The translations under genes and the position numbers were made by a program. From positions 10,229,960 to 10,293,959 of the forward strand of contig OX637333.1 of the NCBI GenBank assembly GCA_951799405.1: a stretch of 64,000 nt of DNA, written 5' to 3'. Below the pieces are notes generated by a model that did not search any database, had not been told where the DNA came from, and saw nothing but the letters and a program-made list of their open reading frames with translations. Origin of the DNA: Agapetus fuscipes. Its lineage: Eukaryota; Arthropoda; Insecta; Trichoptera; Glossosomatidae. Shown in pieces: positions 1-11,163 of this stretch (position 1 is its first letter; each line of letters starts with the position of its first letter).

Positions 1-192
1 GAGGTTTCCCAGCTCCCGAGAGGGCTGGTACTCATTTCTTGTGAAGGCTGAGTAAACCTTGCCGGTATTTTATTTTGGGGTTTGAAATAAACACCGAAAC
101 GGGAAATCATTTCTGACACCCTCGGTGGGATTCGAACCCGAGCTTTCGGCATGGAATGCAAGCACTCTACCACCTGAGCTATCGACCGGACA
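1..192 (-). repeat. tRNA-derived SINE, family 1 (cut by window edge)
   Basis: On the minus strand there is a tRNA-like head with an A box (AGCTCAGGTGGTAGAGTG) and a B box (GGTTCGAATCC), near 126-190. A non-tRNA body runs off the left window edge. The same head and body recur at 12326, 23590, 51937, 53787 and 54855, which defines the family. Internal A and B boxes are the RNA polymerase III promoter expected of tRNA-derived SINEs. Confidence 0.8.
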
Positions 193-342
193 AAATCGTA
201 AAAATTATCATTGTAAGTGCTGAGCAATCTGTTCGTTATTGAATTTTTGGCATAATTTGAATGACATGTATTAGAAAAGAATAGAGAATCAAGTCTAGTG
301 CGTCTTGAGTGTGGTACACGATAAGTGATCCCCCCACATAGA

Positions 343-1390
343 GAATTACATAAAATCAATATAGCCATTAATGAGGCCATATAAAAAACTCATGTCTAGG
401 AGAACCCGACGGAATTCCATAGGAATTATTCCATGATGATGAGCGGCAGCACGATGATCATTAAAGTAAACATGTGCCCTGAAATTTAGACGCTTAAGAA
501 ATTTGTTCTGGATACCTTCTAGTCGACGTATATATGTATCATACATGGGGTTCCAAATAGGAGATGCAAATTCAAGAATACTGCGAACATAGGCAAAATA
601 CGGTGTTTTAACTGCATTCAAATCCTTAAAATCACTGCAAGCTCTCAAGACAAATCCCAGCATTTTGCAAGCCCTCTCAGTGATGGAAAAGATATGTGAA
701 TCGAAAATTAGTCCAGCGTCCATATAAACTCCAAGGTCCCTCACTCCGGTTACGGTCTTCAAATAATAATTATTAATCTGATAGTTGTAAGTTAAGGGAA
801 TTCTCTTTCGAGTGAAAGTTATTTGTTGACACTTATTTACATTTAGAGATAAATCATTAAGGATGCAGTAATGTGAAAGCCTATCCAGGTCGCTTTGCAG
901 TTTAATGCCCGCTTTCCACTGCGAGCGGAGCGGACTCCGTACAGACTCCGCTCGACTAGCAACAGTAAATTTCATAGAAGTGCTTCCACCGACAGCGAGT
1001 AAAAATGAGTCCGCTGTGTCATGGTCTCGGCCGCTAGTTTTGAACGGTCTCCGCTCCCGGCAAACCCCCGTTGTTTTTTAAAATATGTTTTTAAAAACAA
1101 CGTTTTTTTTTTTTTAATAACAGCCCTCTGTAGATGGAAGGCAAATAACTCTTTCATCTGACCCATCTCATTTCCCGCCAAGCTCACTCCGTCGAGCTCG
1201 TTAGCTGTGGAAGGCATATACCATTATTTTTTAAAACTCTTTCGCAATGGAAGGCCAAAACTATTTCACTCCGCTCCGCTCAGCTATTTCCCGCTCCCGC
1301 TCAGCTATTTCCCGCTCGCAGTGGAAAGCGGGCATTAGGCAGTCCTGATGATTATTTATCCTCAAATACACTTTTTTGATCAGAAGTCCC
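343..1390 (-). pseudogene. Jockey/CR1-like LINE reverse transcriptase fragment, split by a MITE
   Basis: The minus-strand reading frame at 346-900 encodes the C-terminal part of a non-LTR reverse transcriptase. It shows LQSDLDRLSHYC, then a thumb-type RDLGVYMDAGLIFDSHI block, then YVRSILEFASPIWNPMY and RRLEGIQNKFLKRL. These blocks are characteristic of jockey/CR1-group elements. The catalytic palm (YxDD) is absent, so the copy is 5' truncated. A 430-bp TIR element at 905-1334 interrupts it, and LINE-like sequence resumes for about 50 bp beyond. No complete element remains. The exact clade is uncertain. Confidence 0.75.
905..1334. mobile_element. MITE with TTA target duplication (PIF/Harbinger-like)
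   Basis: The ends are near-perfect inverted repeats: TGCCCGCTTTCCACTGCGAG on the left and its complement before position 1334. The flanks are TTA at 902-904 and TTA at 1335-1337. A 3-bp TWA duplication with inverted ends is the signature of PIF/Harbinger elements. No transposase frame is visible; the 81-aa frame inside is not recognisable. It lies inside the jockey-like LINE and is therefore younger than it. Confidence 0.75.
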
Positions 1391-2034
1391 AAAATTTCTA
1401 CAGCAACGGGATCATGTCTCTACCTACAAGATGGCAGATAGTCTACAAACAAAATGGTACATATGCACTGTAGTTAAATGTAAATTAACTTTGAAAAAAA
1501 GGACCAAAATTTTCATATAAAATACGAAGAAACTTTTTCCCTGACCTAATATTAATAGTATTTCCTGTTTTTGTTTGATTAAGGTTTAAAGTTTTTTTTT
1601 TTAAGGAGCCGCAGCCTAGTGGAGGTGAAGCAGATAGAAGGAGAGATGCATGGATACCAACTGAACAGGCAAAAACCATTCTCATACAGGTAAGAACTAA
1701 TCACTTGGGTTGGTGTTTACAGAAACATTCACAGAGCATAACTTAAAAGCATAACCAAACAATTACTTTGAAAGTTTTTTTTTATAACTAGCTGTACCCT
1801 GCCACACTTTGTAGTGGCTCGTCTTATTACTGTATCATGCCACCATACTGTTAGAGGTGGCCAGTATATCTCCGCAGATGTGTCTCCACTGTGTTGTGTC
1901 CTTGCAAACTGTTTTTTGTAAGTTCTTTGATTTGTCGCATGAATGATTGGTGTAATAATACTTGTACTACGGATCATTCCAAATCGAAATTCAATTTCAA
2001 TCAGAAGGTAATGGCCGTTGATCTGTAATGTTGG
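1391..2034. other. No gene seen; AT-rich repeat debris
   Basis: There is no supported coding region. Around 1788 sits a fragment like the CTAGCTG-headed interspersed repeat also seen near 15166. The short frames here have no recognisable domains. Confidence 0.5.
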
Positions 2035-2414
2035 CGGCTGGGGTTTATTAAAGTGAAATTGGTTTTATGATTTAGTTTTTTTAATGTCCATGTATATATT
2101 ATTATTTATTGATTTAAAAATGTAATTTGTCATGTACATATGTTCCTTGACTTATAGGTTGGTATGCGGCTGACCACCCATACTGTAAAAAAAAAAAATG
2201 TTTCACTTTGCCAATGTCACCCCTGTTTCAGGGAAGAACGGCAAGAGTTGCAGGGCTTATGTTCATTTGAGATTGGGTTTTTATATTGAAGGTCCACATG
2301 CGGCATGTGTTAGCGCGAAATTATACATGTCTGCTTGTGGGAATACATTTAATATAAATCTTAAATGATATATATCTTTGCAGCTTAGATTAGATTAGAT
2401 TTGATTAGATTAGG
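2035..2414 (+). mobile_element. RTE-like LINE 3' end (subfamily A)
   Basis: This is the 3' untranslated part of the RTE-like LINE whose coding end is seen at 9224-10147 and 28107-28470. It contains the conserved module CTTATAGGTTGGTATG, CTGACCACCCATACTG and TCACCCCTGTTTCAGGG, the subfamily A block with ACATGCGGCATGTGTTAG, and a terminal run of TTAGA repeats. The 5' side matches the sequence after the ORF at 28107. It is a 5'-truncated insertion. Confidence 0.8.
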
Positions 2415-2826
2415 TAACAGAGCTCCAAAGAAGCTACGCACAGAAATAATGAAAAATAAGTAAAAGAAAAAAGACGCCATAAAACACACTCAAAACCTGA
2501 AAGAAAAATATCAAGGATCTTAATCCGGCCATGAAAGCCTAAAATCATTTGATTTTATGGCAAGTCCTTGATTATACAACTTAAATTGCCGTATATTGTT
2601 AAATTGTATAGGTACTTGATAGTTAACAATAACAAAACAAATACAATTTGAATAAACACCATACTTGCTGGTCAGACTAAGAAAATAAGATTTCAAGAAC
2701 CTTTGCATTGATTTTTTTTTTAAATCCAAAACTAATTGGTCTAATTAATATGACTTCTATCCATAAAAAGAAAGAGGGGTACACAGAAAATAAAATGTAC
2801 CTAAGCCTTCAAACTCATTGTTTCTT

Positions 2827-3083
2827 TGACGTACAGGTTGGTATGAGGACGACCACCCTTACTGTAAAAATGGTTCACTTTGCCAATCTCACCCCTGTTT
2901 CAGGGAAGGCCGGCAAGAGTTATATAGCGTATGTTCATTGGAGGTGGGTTTTTATGTCATAGATTTTAATTTTTAAGTACACATGCAGCATTTGTAAGGG
3001 TAACTTACGGGTTGCTGTTTTTGGGCTTCTATTTAATATGAATTTTAAACGTAAATATATATTTTCAACTTAGATTCTAGATT
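2827..3083 (+). mobile_element. RTE-like LINE 3' end (diverged)
   Basis: It has the same 3' module (GGTTGGTATGAGG, TCACCCCTGTTTCAGGG), but is more diverged and has lost most of the terminal repeats. The 412 bases between this copy and the previous one hold no gene. Confidence 0.7.
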
Positions 3084-3784
3084 ATGAACCAGGTGATATT
3101 CTATCGATCAATATTAACCATTGATGTATTGAGAAAACATGGTTCACTTTCACACATCACGCCTGTTTTACGCATGTTCGGCCAGAGTCGCTGGTCTTAT
3201 GTTCATTCAAGATTGTGCATGTATATAAGAATGGTTACAACGATTTTTTTTTGTTCGAATGTCGATTGCCGCCCCCTAAAATGTGCCAATTGACTAAAAA
3301 AAAATATTTGCAGAGTTACAGTATCATAACATAACGGGAAAGTGAGGCTCATCGAGGTTATATTTGAAAAAATAGCCCATTTTTACTAAAAAAATCATAA
3401 ATTTTTCAAATAAAATAAAAACCATTTCTTTAATAACCCTGCATTATATTTTATAAAATGGTAAATGTGATTATCTTGAAGTTTTACTCTCGCAATTATT
3501 TTGATAGGACTTTTAGTTATGGAGATATTTGTCATTTTATGAAGACTTGACACATTCCAAATCGGCCTTCTTAGAAAAATGAAACACCAACAGAGACAAT
3601 TGTAAAATTCCTCTTTAACTTGTTTCGTCTCCTTTATTTATTTATCCGTTAGTGTAAGTGGGAACTTGAGTGGTACTAACATTATTCTGAATAGCAAAAG
3701 GTAAATTTTAATTACAAAAGGTCTATTTTTGGCATAATTAAGCTTTTAAAAATACCTGGTATTCTAAGCTATTAAAAAAAAAAT

Positions 3785-4072
3785 TGGCTGATTTATTTGG
3801 TGAGCGCTGTTTTTGTGTGTATCACACCTCAAGAGCCCTCTGCGAGCTTGGTCGTCGCTGTAAAAGCGTCAATTCTCAAGCAAGACCCAGTTGTTGTAAG
3901 ACTTGATGGACCTTTTGATGACCGGTCTTTGGTAAAGGTTTATGAATTTTTCAACCCAACGAAGAGCAAACTTAAAAATATAAATGTTTTATTTTTGTGC
4001 TCCGCCGGGATTCGAACCCACAAGCTTCCAGTTACGAGTCTGAAGTGCTACCACTGAACTACGGACCGGTCA
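3785..4072 (-). repeat. tRNA-derived SINE, family 2 (left foldback arm)
   Basis: On the minus strand: a tRNA-like head with A box (GTAGTTCAGTGGTAGCAC) and B box (GGTTCGAATCC) ending in CGGCGGAGCAC. Then comes a body with AACTGGGTCTTGCTTGAGAA and a 3' tail with GGTGTGATACACACAAAAAC. The head resembles a tRNA with anticodon-loop sequence CTCGTAA. Confidence 0.85.
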
Positions 4073-4261
4073 ACGTCTATTGTCAATGTTTTGTATTTCT
4101 TATCTGGGATGCATTGTTTTATTCCCAAGCCTTTGAAAAAAAAAGATTTACTAGTAAGCTAAAGAAAACAGCTTTAGTTCAGGGCTGATCCCCAAACAGT
4201 GGACATTATAAAGTTTGTGCAAGTTTTCTATTTAACATCTGTCTTCTAAAGCATCGACAAG

Positions 4262-4850
4262 CCATGCTTATAATAATAATAATAATAGTTGGACAATTTG
4301 TATACAGCGCCGTTTAGTGGCACTAGCCACCCCAAGGGCGCTTTTATGTGTTGAAGCTTCTGTTAAACAAATGTATCTTAAGCAACTTCCTGAAACTGCC
4401 AACACTGGTCTCTGTTCTTAACTCCAGAGGACTATTCCAGCAGGATGGACCAGCTGAACTAAAAGCCCTGTCTCCGAAACCGGTTCTGTTCCGTCGAAGA
4501 GGCAGTTGAAGTCTATTAACGGCGTCACTCTGTGCAGAACGAAGAGTGCATTGTTTTTCACCTATCTGGTCGCACAAGTCTGCACAATTCACACAAGTAC
4601 GATGGGGCAACTCCTCTGAGGGCATTAAAAACAGAAACACATATTTTGTACTCAATCCTCTCTGGGACCCGCAGCCAATGAAGGTGCCACAACAGAGGAG
4701 AGACATGGTCAGTTTTTCGTCCTCCTAAATGTAAATTTGGCTGCAGCATTAAAGACGGACTGCAGTCTAGACTGCTGAAACCTTGGAAGACCCCAGAACA
4801 GACCATTGCAATAATCCAGTCTCGACACAACAAAGGACGCAATGAGAATG
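4262..4850 (-). pseudogene. L2/CR1-like LINE 3' end with frameshift
   Basis: Two overlapping minus-strand frames encode the extreme C-terminus of an L2/CR1-group reverse transcriptase. One (4558-4842) reads HVSPLLWHLHWLRVPERIEYK. The other (4344-4706) reads TGFGDRAFSSAGPSCWN then GSFRKLLKIHLFNRSF. The frame change within one domain shows it is dead. The 3' end finishes in a TAA-type microsatellite near 4270, as L2-like elements do. It occupies the loop of the foldback. The same subfamily end recurs at 31500-31655. Confidence 0.75.
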
Positions 4851-5081
4851 TTAGCAGCTTCGGATGTCAAACAGTTTCTGACTCCGAGTTTGTGTTCTAA
4901 GCAAAAAAATAATATTGTGCATTTAATCGGCCAAGTGTCTCATCAAATTACTAGTACTAAGCTACCATCAAATGGCCAGGTTTTGCGCTGTTAATTTTAT
5001 AACAAATCTTTTTTTTTCGAAGGCTTGGAAAAAAAACAATGCATCCCAGATAAGAAATATTAAACATTGACTATGGACGTT

Positions 5082-5372
5082 GACCGGTCTGTAGTTCAGT
5101 GGTAGCACTCCGGCCTCGTAACTGGAAGGTTGTGGGCTCGAATCCCGGCGGAGCACAAAAAATAAAACATTTATATTTTCAAGTTTGCTCTTCGTTGGGT
5201 TGAAAAATTCATAAACCTTTACCAAAGACCGGTCATCAAAAGGTCCATCCAGCCTTACAACAACTGGGTCTTGCTTGAGAATTTACGCTTTTACAGCGAC
5301 GACCAAGCTCGCAGAGGGCTCTTGAGGTGTGATACACACAAAAACAGCACTCACCAAACAAATCAGCCAATT
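5082..5372 (+). repeat. tRNA-derived SINE, family 2 (right foldback arm)
   Basis: A full-length copy. The tRNA-like head at 5082-5155 has A box GTAGTTCAGTGGTAGCAC and B box GGCTCGAATCC. The body and the tail GGTGTGATACACACAAAAAC follow. It is the mirror image of the copy at 3785-4072. Confidence 0.88.
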
Positions 5373-5415
5373 TTTTTTTTAATAGCTTAGAATACCAGGT
5401 ATTTTTAAAAGCTCA

Positions 5416-5622
5416 ATAATCTATAATCTATAATCTAAGTTGCAAGGATATATTCATTTAAAGCTCTCAGATGTATGCCCACAAACCAACAAGTGTAGTT
5501 CGCGCTTACAAATGCTGAATGTGTACTTACAAATAAAGTCCAAACCTCAAATGAACATAAGCCCCACAACTTTTGCCGACCTTCCCTGAAACAGGGGTGA
5601 CATTGGCAAAGTGAACCATTAA
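5416..5622 (-). mobile_element. RTE-like LINE 3' end (subfamily B) nested in foldback arm
   Basis: On the minus strand it runs from the GGTTCACTTTGCCAATGTCA module to a terminal ATAGATT repeat. It carries the subfamily B block (GCATTTGTAAGCGCGAACTA). The left foldback arm lacks it, so it inserted after the inverted duplication. Confidence 0.85.
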
Positions 5623-6124
5623 AATATTATGCCAAAAATAGATCTTTTGTAATTAAAATTTACCGTTTGCTATTCAGAATAATGTTAGTACCACTCAAGT
5701 TCTCACTTACACTAAAGGATAAATAAGTAAAGGAAATGAAACAAGTTAAAGAGGAATTTTAAAATTATCTCTGTTGGTGTTTCATTTTTCTAAGAATGCC
5801 GAGTTGGAATGTGTCAAGTCTTCATAAAATGACAAATATCTCCATAACTAAAAGTCCTATCAAAATAATTGCAAGAGTAAAACTTCAAGATAATCACATT
5901 AACCATTTTATAAAATATAGTGCAGGGTTATAAAACAAATAGTTTTTATTTTATTTGAAAAATCAATGATTTTTTTAGTAAAAATGGGCTATTTTCTCAA
6001 ATACAACATCGATAAGCCTCACTTTCCCGTTATGTTATGATCCTGTAACTCCGCGAATATTTTTTTTTAGTCAATTGGCACATTTTAGGGGGCGGAAATC
6101 GATATTCGAACAAACTAAAAAAAA

Positions 6125-7099
6125 AATTCATACATCGAAAAAACCAGTCGAATGTATATGGGTCTGCTTGTAAGAATTCATCTTCTATCTTCTTTATCTT
6201 CTTCTATACTTATAAAACCAAAAAAGCGTTCGTTGGTAATGCGCTAAAATGGTGAAGGACTAAACGGTTTTGGCTGTCTTTCGTTTCAGAATAAAGTACG
6301 TAATCTGAGAAGGGTTATAGCGTACCAAAAAGTTGATAAAATAACGCAGAACATGTTTAAATTTGTGAAATGCTGAACGTCGTTTTTATATGGGAATTGA
6401 TCATTTCCAACTTCATCTAATTGACAGATTTTTGTTCCATATTCAAATTTCATTAAATGTGTTCGGTTTGAAATATTGTAAGAGGTTAAACAAAATCAAA
6501 TTAATTAAATAAACTGGTAGGTATAAAATTTAAAAATGGAATAAAAGATTTTATTCATCAACAGCCTTTACCTAACAGAACTCTTTTTTAAAAATTGGAA
6601 TTTAGCTTTTCAACTGTCAAAGTCATGAAAAGCGTTCAAGGTTAAAAAAATAAGACTTTAATTTCAGCTACAAATATATGCACACATTTAAGGTTCATAT
6701 TGAATGGATGCCCAAAAGGAAACACATGTTAGTTTGTGCATACACATAATGCATGTATATTTTCAAAATAAGACCCAACTGCAAATTCCAAATAACAACA
6801 GTGCAATTTATGCTGACTTTACTTTACACAGGCAGAAGTGAAACAATTTGTACACGGACTTACAAGTCAAGGACTTATAATCTAAGTTTTTTATTTTTTT
6901 TTTATTACAGAAAACAACAGCACATACACATTAAACAAGTAAAGATTTATAATAAATACATATAAGGCCAATTATAGTTTTCTTAAATAAAAATAATTAC
7001 AATAAAAGCTTGTCTACAGCAAATGTAACAGCAAACAAAAAGAACAAAAGAAAGTTGTATAAAAACATATGGTGGCACTTTCAACATTTCTTAGATCCG
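6125..7099. other. No gene seen; AT-rich
   Basis: AT-rich sequence with short random frames. I see no conserved domain, splice-flanked exon or intact transposon. Confidence 0.5.
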
Positions 7100-7370
7100 T
7101 CTAATCTAATCTAATCTAAGTTGCAAAGATATGTTACATTGGAGATTCACATTGCATGCGTTCTCACAACCAGGCACTAAAGTTCGCGCTTGCACATGCC
7201 TCATGTGAACCTACAACATAAAAACCAAATTTCAAATGGGCATACACCCTGCAACTTTTGCCATCCTTCCATGAAACAGGGGTGACATTGGCAAAGTGAA
7301 CCATTTTTACAGCATGGGTGGTCAGCCGCATACTAACCTATAAGTCAAGGAACATACACGAAAAATTACA
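7100..7370 (-). mobile_element. RTE-like LINE 3' end
   Basis: On the minus strand: the module from CTTATAGGTTAGTATGCGG through GGTTCACTTTGCCAATGTCA to terminal TTAGA repeats at 7100-7120. It is the first of four head-to-tail copies between 7.1 and 8.3 kb. Confidence 0.8.
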
Positions 7371-7378
7371 TTTCAAAA

Positions 7379-7560
7379 CATATAATCTAAGTTGCAAAGA
7401 TATATTGTCATTTTAGAATCATATTAAATACATGCCCAAAAGTAAGCACATTGTAAGTACGTGCTTACACATGCTGCATGTGTACATAAACTTTGCAACT
7501 CCTGCCACTTTCGCTGCAACCAGGGGGGCATTGGCAAAAGTGAACTAAGTTTTACTACAT
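7379..7560 (-). mobile_element. RTE-like LINE 3' end, strongly truncated and diverged
   Basis: It carries the family's terminal block (TCTAAGTTGCAAAGATATAT on the plus strand), then a diverged central module with CAGGGGGGCATTGGCAAAAG. Confidence 0.65.
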
Positions 7561-7716
7561 ACTCGATCTTCTTACTTAATATTCAACTTTCTATGTGCAA
7601 ACTTGAGCTCGAATCGTTCATACGAGGTAACAAATCAAAGCTAAAATGAACAAAATTAAGAAAATATGAAGTTTGTATCATCAATAAATTGTGAAAAAAG
7701 GATTACATTTTTTCCG

Positions 7717-7963
7717 AATCTAAGTTGCAAAGGTATTGGGGATTCACAAAATATGCATTCTCACAAGCACACATGTATAAGTTCGCGCTTGCACATGCCA
7801 CATATGAACCTACAATTTAAAAACCCAATCTCAAATGAACATAAGCCCTGCAACTCTTGCCGTCCTTCCCTGAAACAGGGGTGACATTGGCAAAGTGAAC
7901 CATTTTTTTTTACAGTATGGGTGGTCAGCCGCATACCAACCTATAAGTTAAGGAGCATAAACA
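7717..7963 (-). mobile_element. RTE-like LINE 3' end (subfamily A)
   Basis: On the plus strand it reads GAATCTAAGTTGCAAAGG at the start and GCATACCAACCTATAAGTTA near the end. It is a 5'-truncated copy on the minus strand. Confidence 0.78.
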
Positions 7964-7967
7964 CAAT

Positions 7968-8300
7968 GATCTAAATCTAAGTTGCAAAGATATATATCAT
8001 TTGAGATTCACATTGAATGCATTCCCACAAGCAGACATGCATAATTTCACACTAACGCATGCCGCATGTGGACCTACAATATAAAAACCTAATCCGAAAT
8101 GAACATAAGCCCAACAACTCTTGCCGACCTTCCCTGAAACAGGTGTGCCATTGGCAAAGTGAATCATTTTCTGCAGCATGGGTGGTCAGCCGCAAACCAA
8201 CCTATAAGTCAAGGAACATACACAATAAATTATGTTTTTAAAATCAATAAACAATAATATGGACATCCAAAACAATGATCTACCCTAAATTATCTTATTG
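7968..8300 (-). mobile_element. RTE-like LINE 3' end (subfamily A)
   Basis: The complete 3' module is present, plus some upstream UTR (AATCAATAAACAATAATATG), as in the copies at 2035 and 28000. The region 8300-8855 beyond it has no recognisable gene. Confidence 0.8.
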
Positions 8301-8855
8301 ATTTTATTTCTTCTAATATCAATCAATATGTATACACTATACATCAACGATTGCAACTAGCTTTATTTAAAGCATCATTAAAACCTATAGATATATGATA
8401 ATTTAATTATTTTTGAGATGTACACAGAAAACGTTTCCTTCTGCCCAATAGAACGACAACATTCTTTTATTGGTATTAAGCAATGAAATTATGGTTGAAA
8501 TACCAATTACAGTGTAAAAATGACAAAAGATATAAAACTTTCAAATACACCTCCTGAAATTTTAAAGGCTACAACATCTTTCATAACTGCAATCCATAGT
8601 ACTTCAATATCTTTAAATGAGCCCAATTTCATTTGATATAATGTCCATGAAAATATGCACGCTCAATTGTTTTAAGTTATTGGGCGATGCCGTCTCACTA
8701 TAATAGTTACAATGATCACTTCAAAATAAGATTTCTTCGCTCATCTTTTCCATTTTCTGAAGAACAGCCATTCCCAAATTTACAAATCCACAAAACTATT
8801 GAATCTCATTTATAAAAAAAAAGGCAGGATAAAATCTGCGAGGTCAGCTAGTGTG

Positions 8856-10150
8856 ATATCTATAATCTATAATCTAAGTTGCAAGGATATATTCATTCAA
8901 AGCTCTCAGATGTATGCCCACAAACAAACACGTGTAGTTCGCGCTTACAAATGCTGATTGTGTACTTACAAATAAAATCCAAACCTCAAATGAACATAAG
9001 CCCTGCAACTCTTGCCGACATTCCCTGAAACAGGGGTGACATTGGCAAAGTGAACCATTTTTTACAGTATGGGTGGTCAGCCTCATACCAACCTATAAGT
9101 CAAGGAATACGAGTAATAAATAACATTTAAGTATAAGAAAACAACAAAACCTTAAAAATAAATCTATACAAAAAAAGTAAAAAATGTCTTATGCAAAAAA
9201 TGTAGCAAGCCAATAAACCAACATTAAAAATCAGCATTGCAGATTAGCCGCCACTTCTTCCTGTCCTTGCATACTTCTTTCATTTCATCCAGAGTCATAA
9301 CTTTTTTCATACAAGCTCTCCTTTTATTATGACTCTGGATATCCCATTCACTCGCTATTTCGAAAATTTGGTCCATCCATACCTTTCTCGGTCTTCCTCT
9401 TCCACGACATCCATCAATTCTTGCAGCATATACTTTCTTCGTCATTCTTTCCTCATTCATTCTCTCCAAATGTCCAAACCATCTAAGTATACTTCTTTTA
9501 ATCTTTACTTTCACACTTTCTCTTACACCGCATTCCTCTCTAACAAAATCATTCCTCACCCTATCACTCCGTCTTTTTCCAATCATACTTCTTAAGTAAT
9601 CCATTTCTACCATATGGACTTTACTAATCTCACTTTCACTCACCGTCCAGGCTTCACTTCCATACATCAGAGTGGGCACTAGTATACCACCGTGCACCGC
9701 CAGTCGAACATTTTTTGAAAGATTCTGGTTTTTGGCGATGCTAGCGGTAGCACCCAGTACGCACCTGCCTTTCATTATTCTTCTTTCAAATTCACCGGTC
9801 ATTCTTCCATCTTTTTCAAACTTACTTCCCAGGTATACAAACTCATTTACGACATCAACATTCATTCCATTAATTTTAAATTCATAATTCATATTTTCAT
9901 CATCTCTTTCAAAAATCAATACTTTCGTCTTACTTGCATTCAACTTCAAATGGTTACCTAACAAAGCTTCATTCAATCTAGAGAGCATTGTTTGCAATTC
10001 TACTGCAGAATCAGATACAAGAACTGCATCATCTGCATACAGTAGAACACTCACTTTGCTCTCTCCTATCATCAATCCACAATCATTAAGTCTAGCATCC
10101 CTGACACACTTGTCCATAACTATGTTAAATAGCCATGGACTCATCACACA
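8856..10150 (-). mobile_element. RTE-like LINE, longest 3' portion in the window (subfamily B)
   Basis: A 1.3-kb 5'-truncated copy: the C-terminal half of the ORF (10147-9224), about 110 bp of AT-rich UTR, then the conserved 3' module and the terminal ATAGATT repeats near 8860. It links the very common 3' module directly to its coding sequence, so the many short copies elsewhere are LINE ends rather than an independent SINE. The RTE/Proto2 assignment rests on the protein and on the short tandem repeat end. Confidence 0.85.
9224..10147 (-). pseudogene. RTE/Proto2-like reverse transcriptase, C-terminal half
   Basis: A 307-residue open frame with no internal stop but lacking the N-terminal endonuclease and first RT motifs. 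Visible blocks: CVMSPWLFNIVMDK-like motif B remnant (MMSPWLFNIVMDKCVRD, residues 1-16), palm motif C LLYADDAVLVSD (about 36-47), the FVYLGSKFEKDG thumb block, TLMYGSEAWTVSE, and the C-terminal RWFGHLERM and GRGRPRKVWMDQI blocks. These are typical of RTE-type LINEs. The frame is open over its whole length, so this family was active fairly recently. The truncation falls just before motif B. Confidence 0.85.
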
Positions 10151-10915
10151 GATATAAATAAATACAGATATAAATCTGAAATTATTTTATCTTTGCAACT
10201 TTGATTATAGATCTGTAAGTCAATTTGGAGCATGGAAGTATATTCAATGGAAGGGCTATTAATGTGATTTAGTACCAATCGACATGATGCAACGTCTTTG
10301 ACACCATACATTGTTAATAGAGCTGTCTCGCTCACGACATATGAAATGTTTTTGTTATTTTCTATGTACGCAGCGTGTCTCTACTCCATCTTCAATCTAT
10401 TTACACATCACCATGGAATCACCATGGCAACGGACTTTGTTACTAGTGTTGTTGAAAGTATTAAAATATCTGATAAATTCCGAATTCAAAAATGTTCCGA
10501 CCTCATCGTATACGGGATGATTTACACAAGTATCTATTACCGCGAGCATAGAAGTTACATACTTGAAGAAGCAAGTACCTATATATTTGAACATCACTAG
10601 TTCTAGAAATGGCTGTCACTTTCGCAAACAAAATATTTCGACAAACGAAAAATAAATTTATCAACGTAATCATAAAGAATAGTGATTAAAGTGAAATATT
10701 ATTCCATGTTCTTTAACATATTTCGTCTCTTTTGTAGGCAACGTTTAAAATACTCAGTTTGGCATTTATATGGATTTTTTTCAATTAGGTAACACACCTG
10801 TTGACAGTTGGAAGGTTACCGATAGACTGAATTTGGATTTTTGTATGATGAGTGGAATGATGTAATTTATTATTGATATTGTATGATGAGTGGATGAATG
10901 TAATTTATTATTCAT
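10151..10915. other. No recognisable gene; one unknown 100-aa frame
   Basis: A plus-strand frame at 10298-10600 encodes about 100 residues with no motif I recognise. A second frame overlaps it on each strand. Nothing supports a real exon. Confidence 0.4.
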
Positions 10916-11163
10916 ATTCCTTGACTTATAGGTTGGTATGAGGCTGACCACCCATACTGTAAAAAATGGTTCACTTTGCCAATGTCACCCCTGTTTCAGA
11001 GAAGGTCGGCAAAAGTTGTGGGGCTTATGTTCATTTGAGGTTTGGATTTTATTTGTAAGTACACATTCAGCATTTGTAAGCGCGAACTACACTTGTTGGT
11101 TTGTGGGCATACATCTGAGAGCTTTAAATGAATATATCCTTGCAACTTAGATTATAGATTATA
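10916..11163 (+). mobile_element. RTE-like LINE 3' end (subfamily B)
   Basis: Starts at TATTCCTTGACTTATAGGTT and ends in CTTAGATTATAGATTATAG. It contains GCATTTGTAAGCGCGAACTA, diagnostic of subfamily B. It closely matches the copy at 39058 on the other strand. Confidence 0.85.

Larger units (their letters stand above)
3243..6124. repeat. 2.9-kb inverted duplication (foldback)
   Basis: Left arm 3243-4155 and right arm 5003-6124 are reverse complements over about 900 bp. For example, CACATTTTAGGGGGCGG at 6090 pairs with the matching block near 3270, and the two SINE family 2 copies face in opposite directions. The loop (about 4156-5002) holds an L2-like LINE end. The right arm is longer only because an RTE 3' end (5416-5622) inserted after the duplication. 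By eye there are scattered substitutions between the arms, so the duplication is not brand new. Confidence 0.85.

Noticed and set aside
5082..5155. Apparent tRNA genes (also at 12590-12648, 43362, 47118 and 53547)
   Set aside because: A and B boxes are present, but each is followed by the same SINE body, and the acceptor stems do not pair properly. They are SINE heads, not functional tRNAs.
7100..8300. CRISPR-like array of regularly spaced repeats
   Set aside because: The repeats are successive truncated RTE 3' ends of unequal length with terminal microsatellites, in an animal genome.
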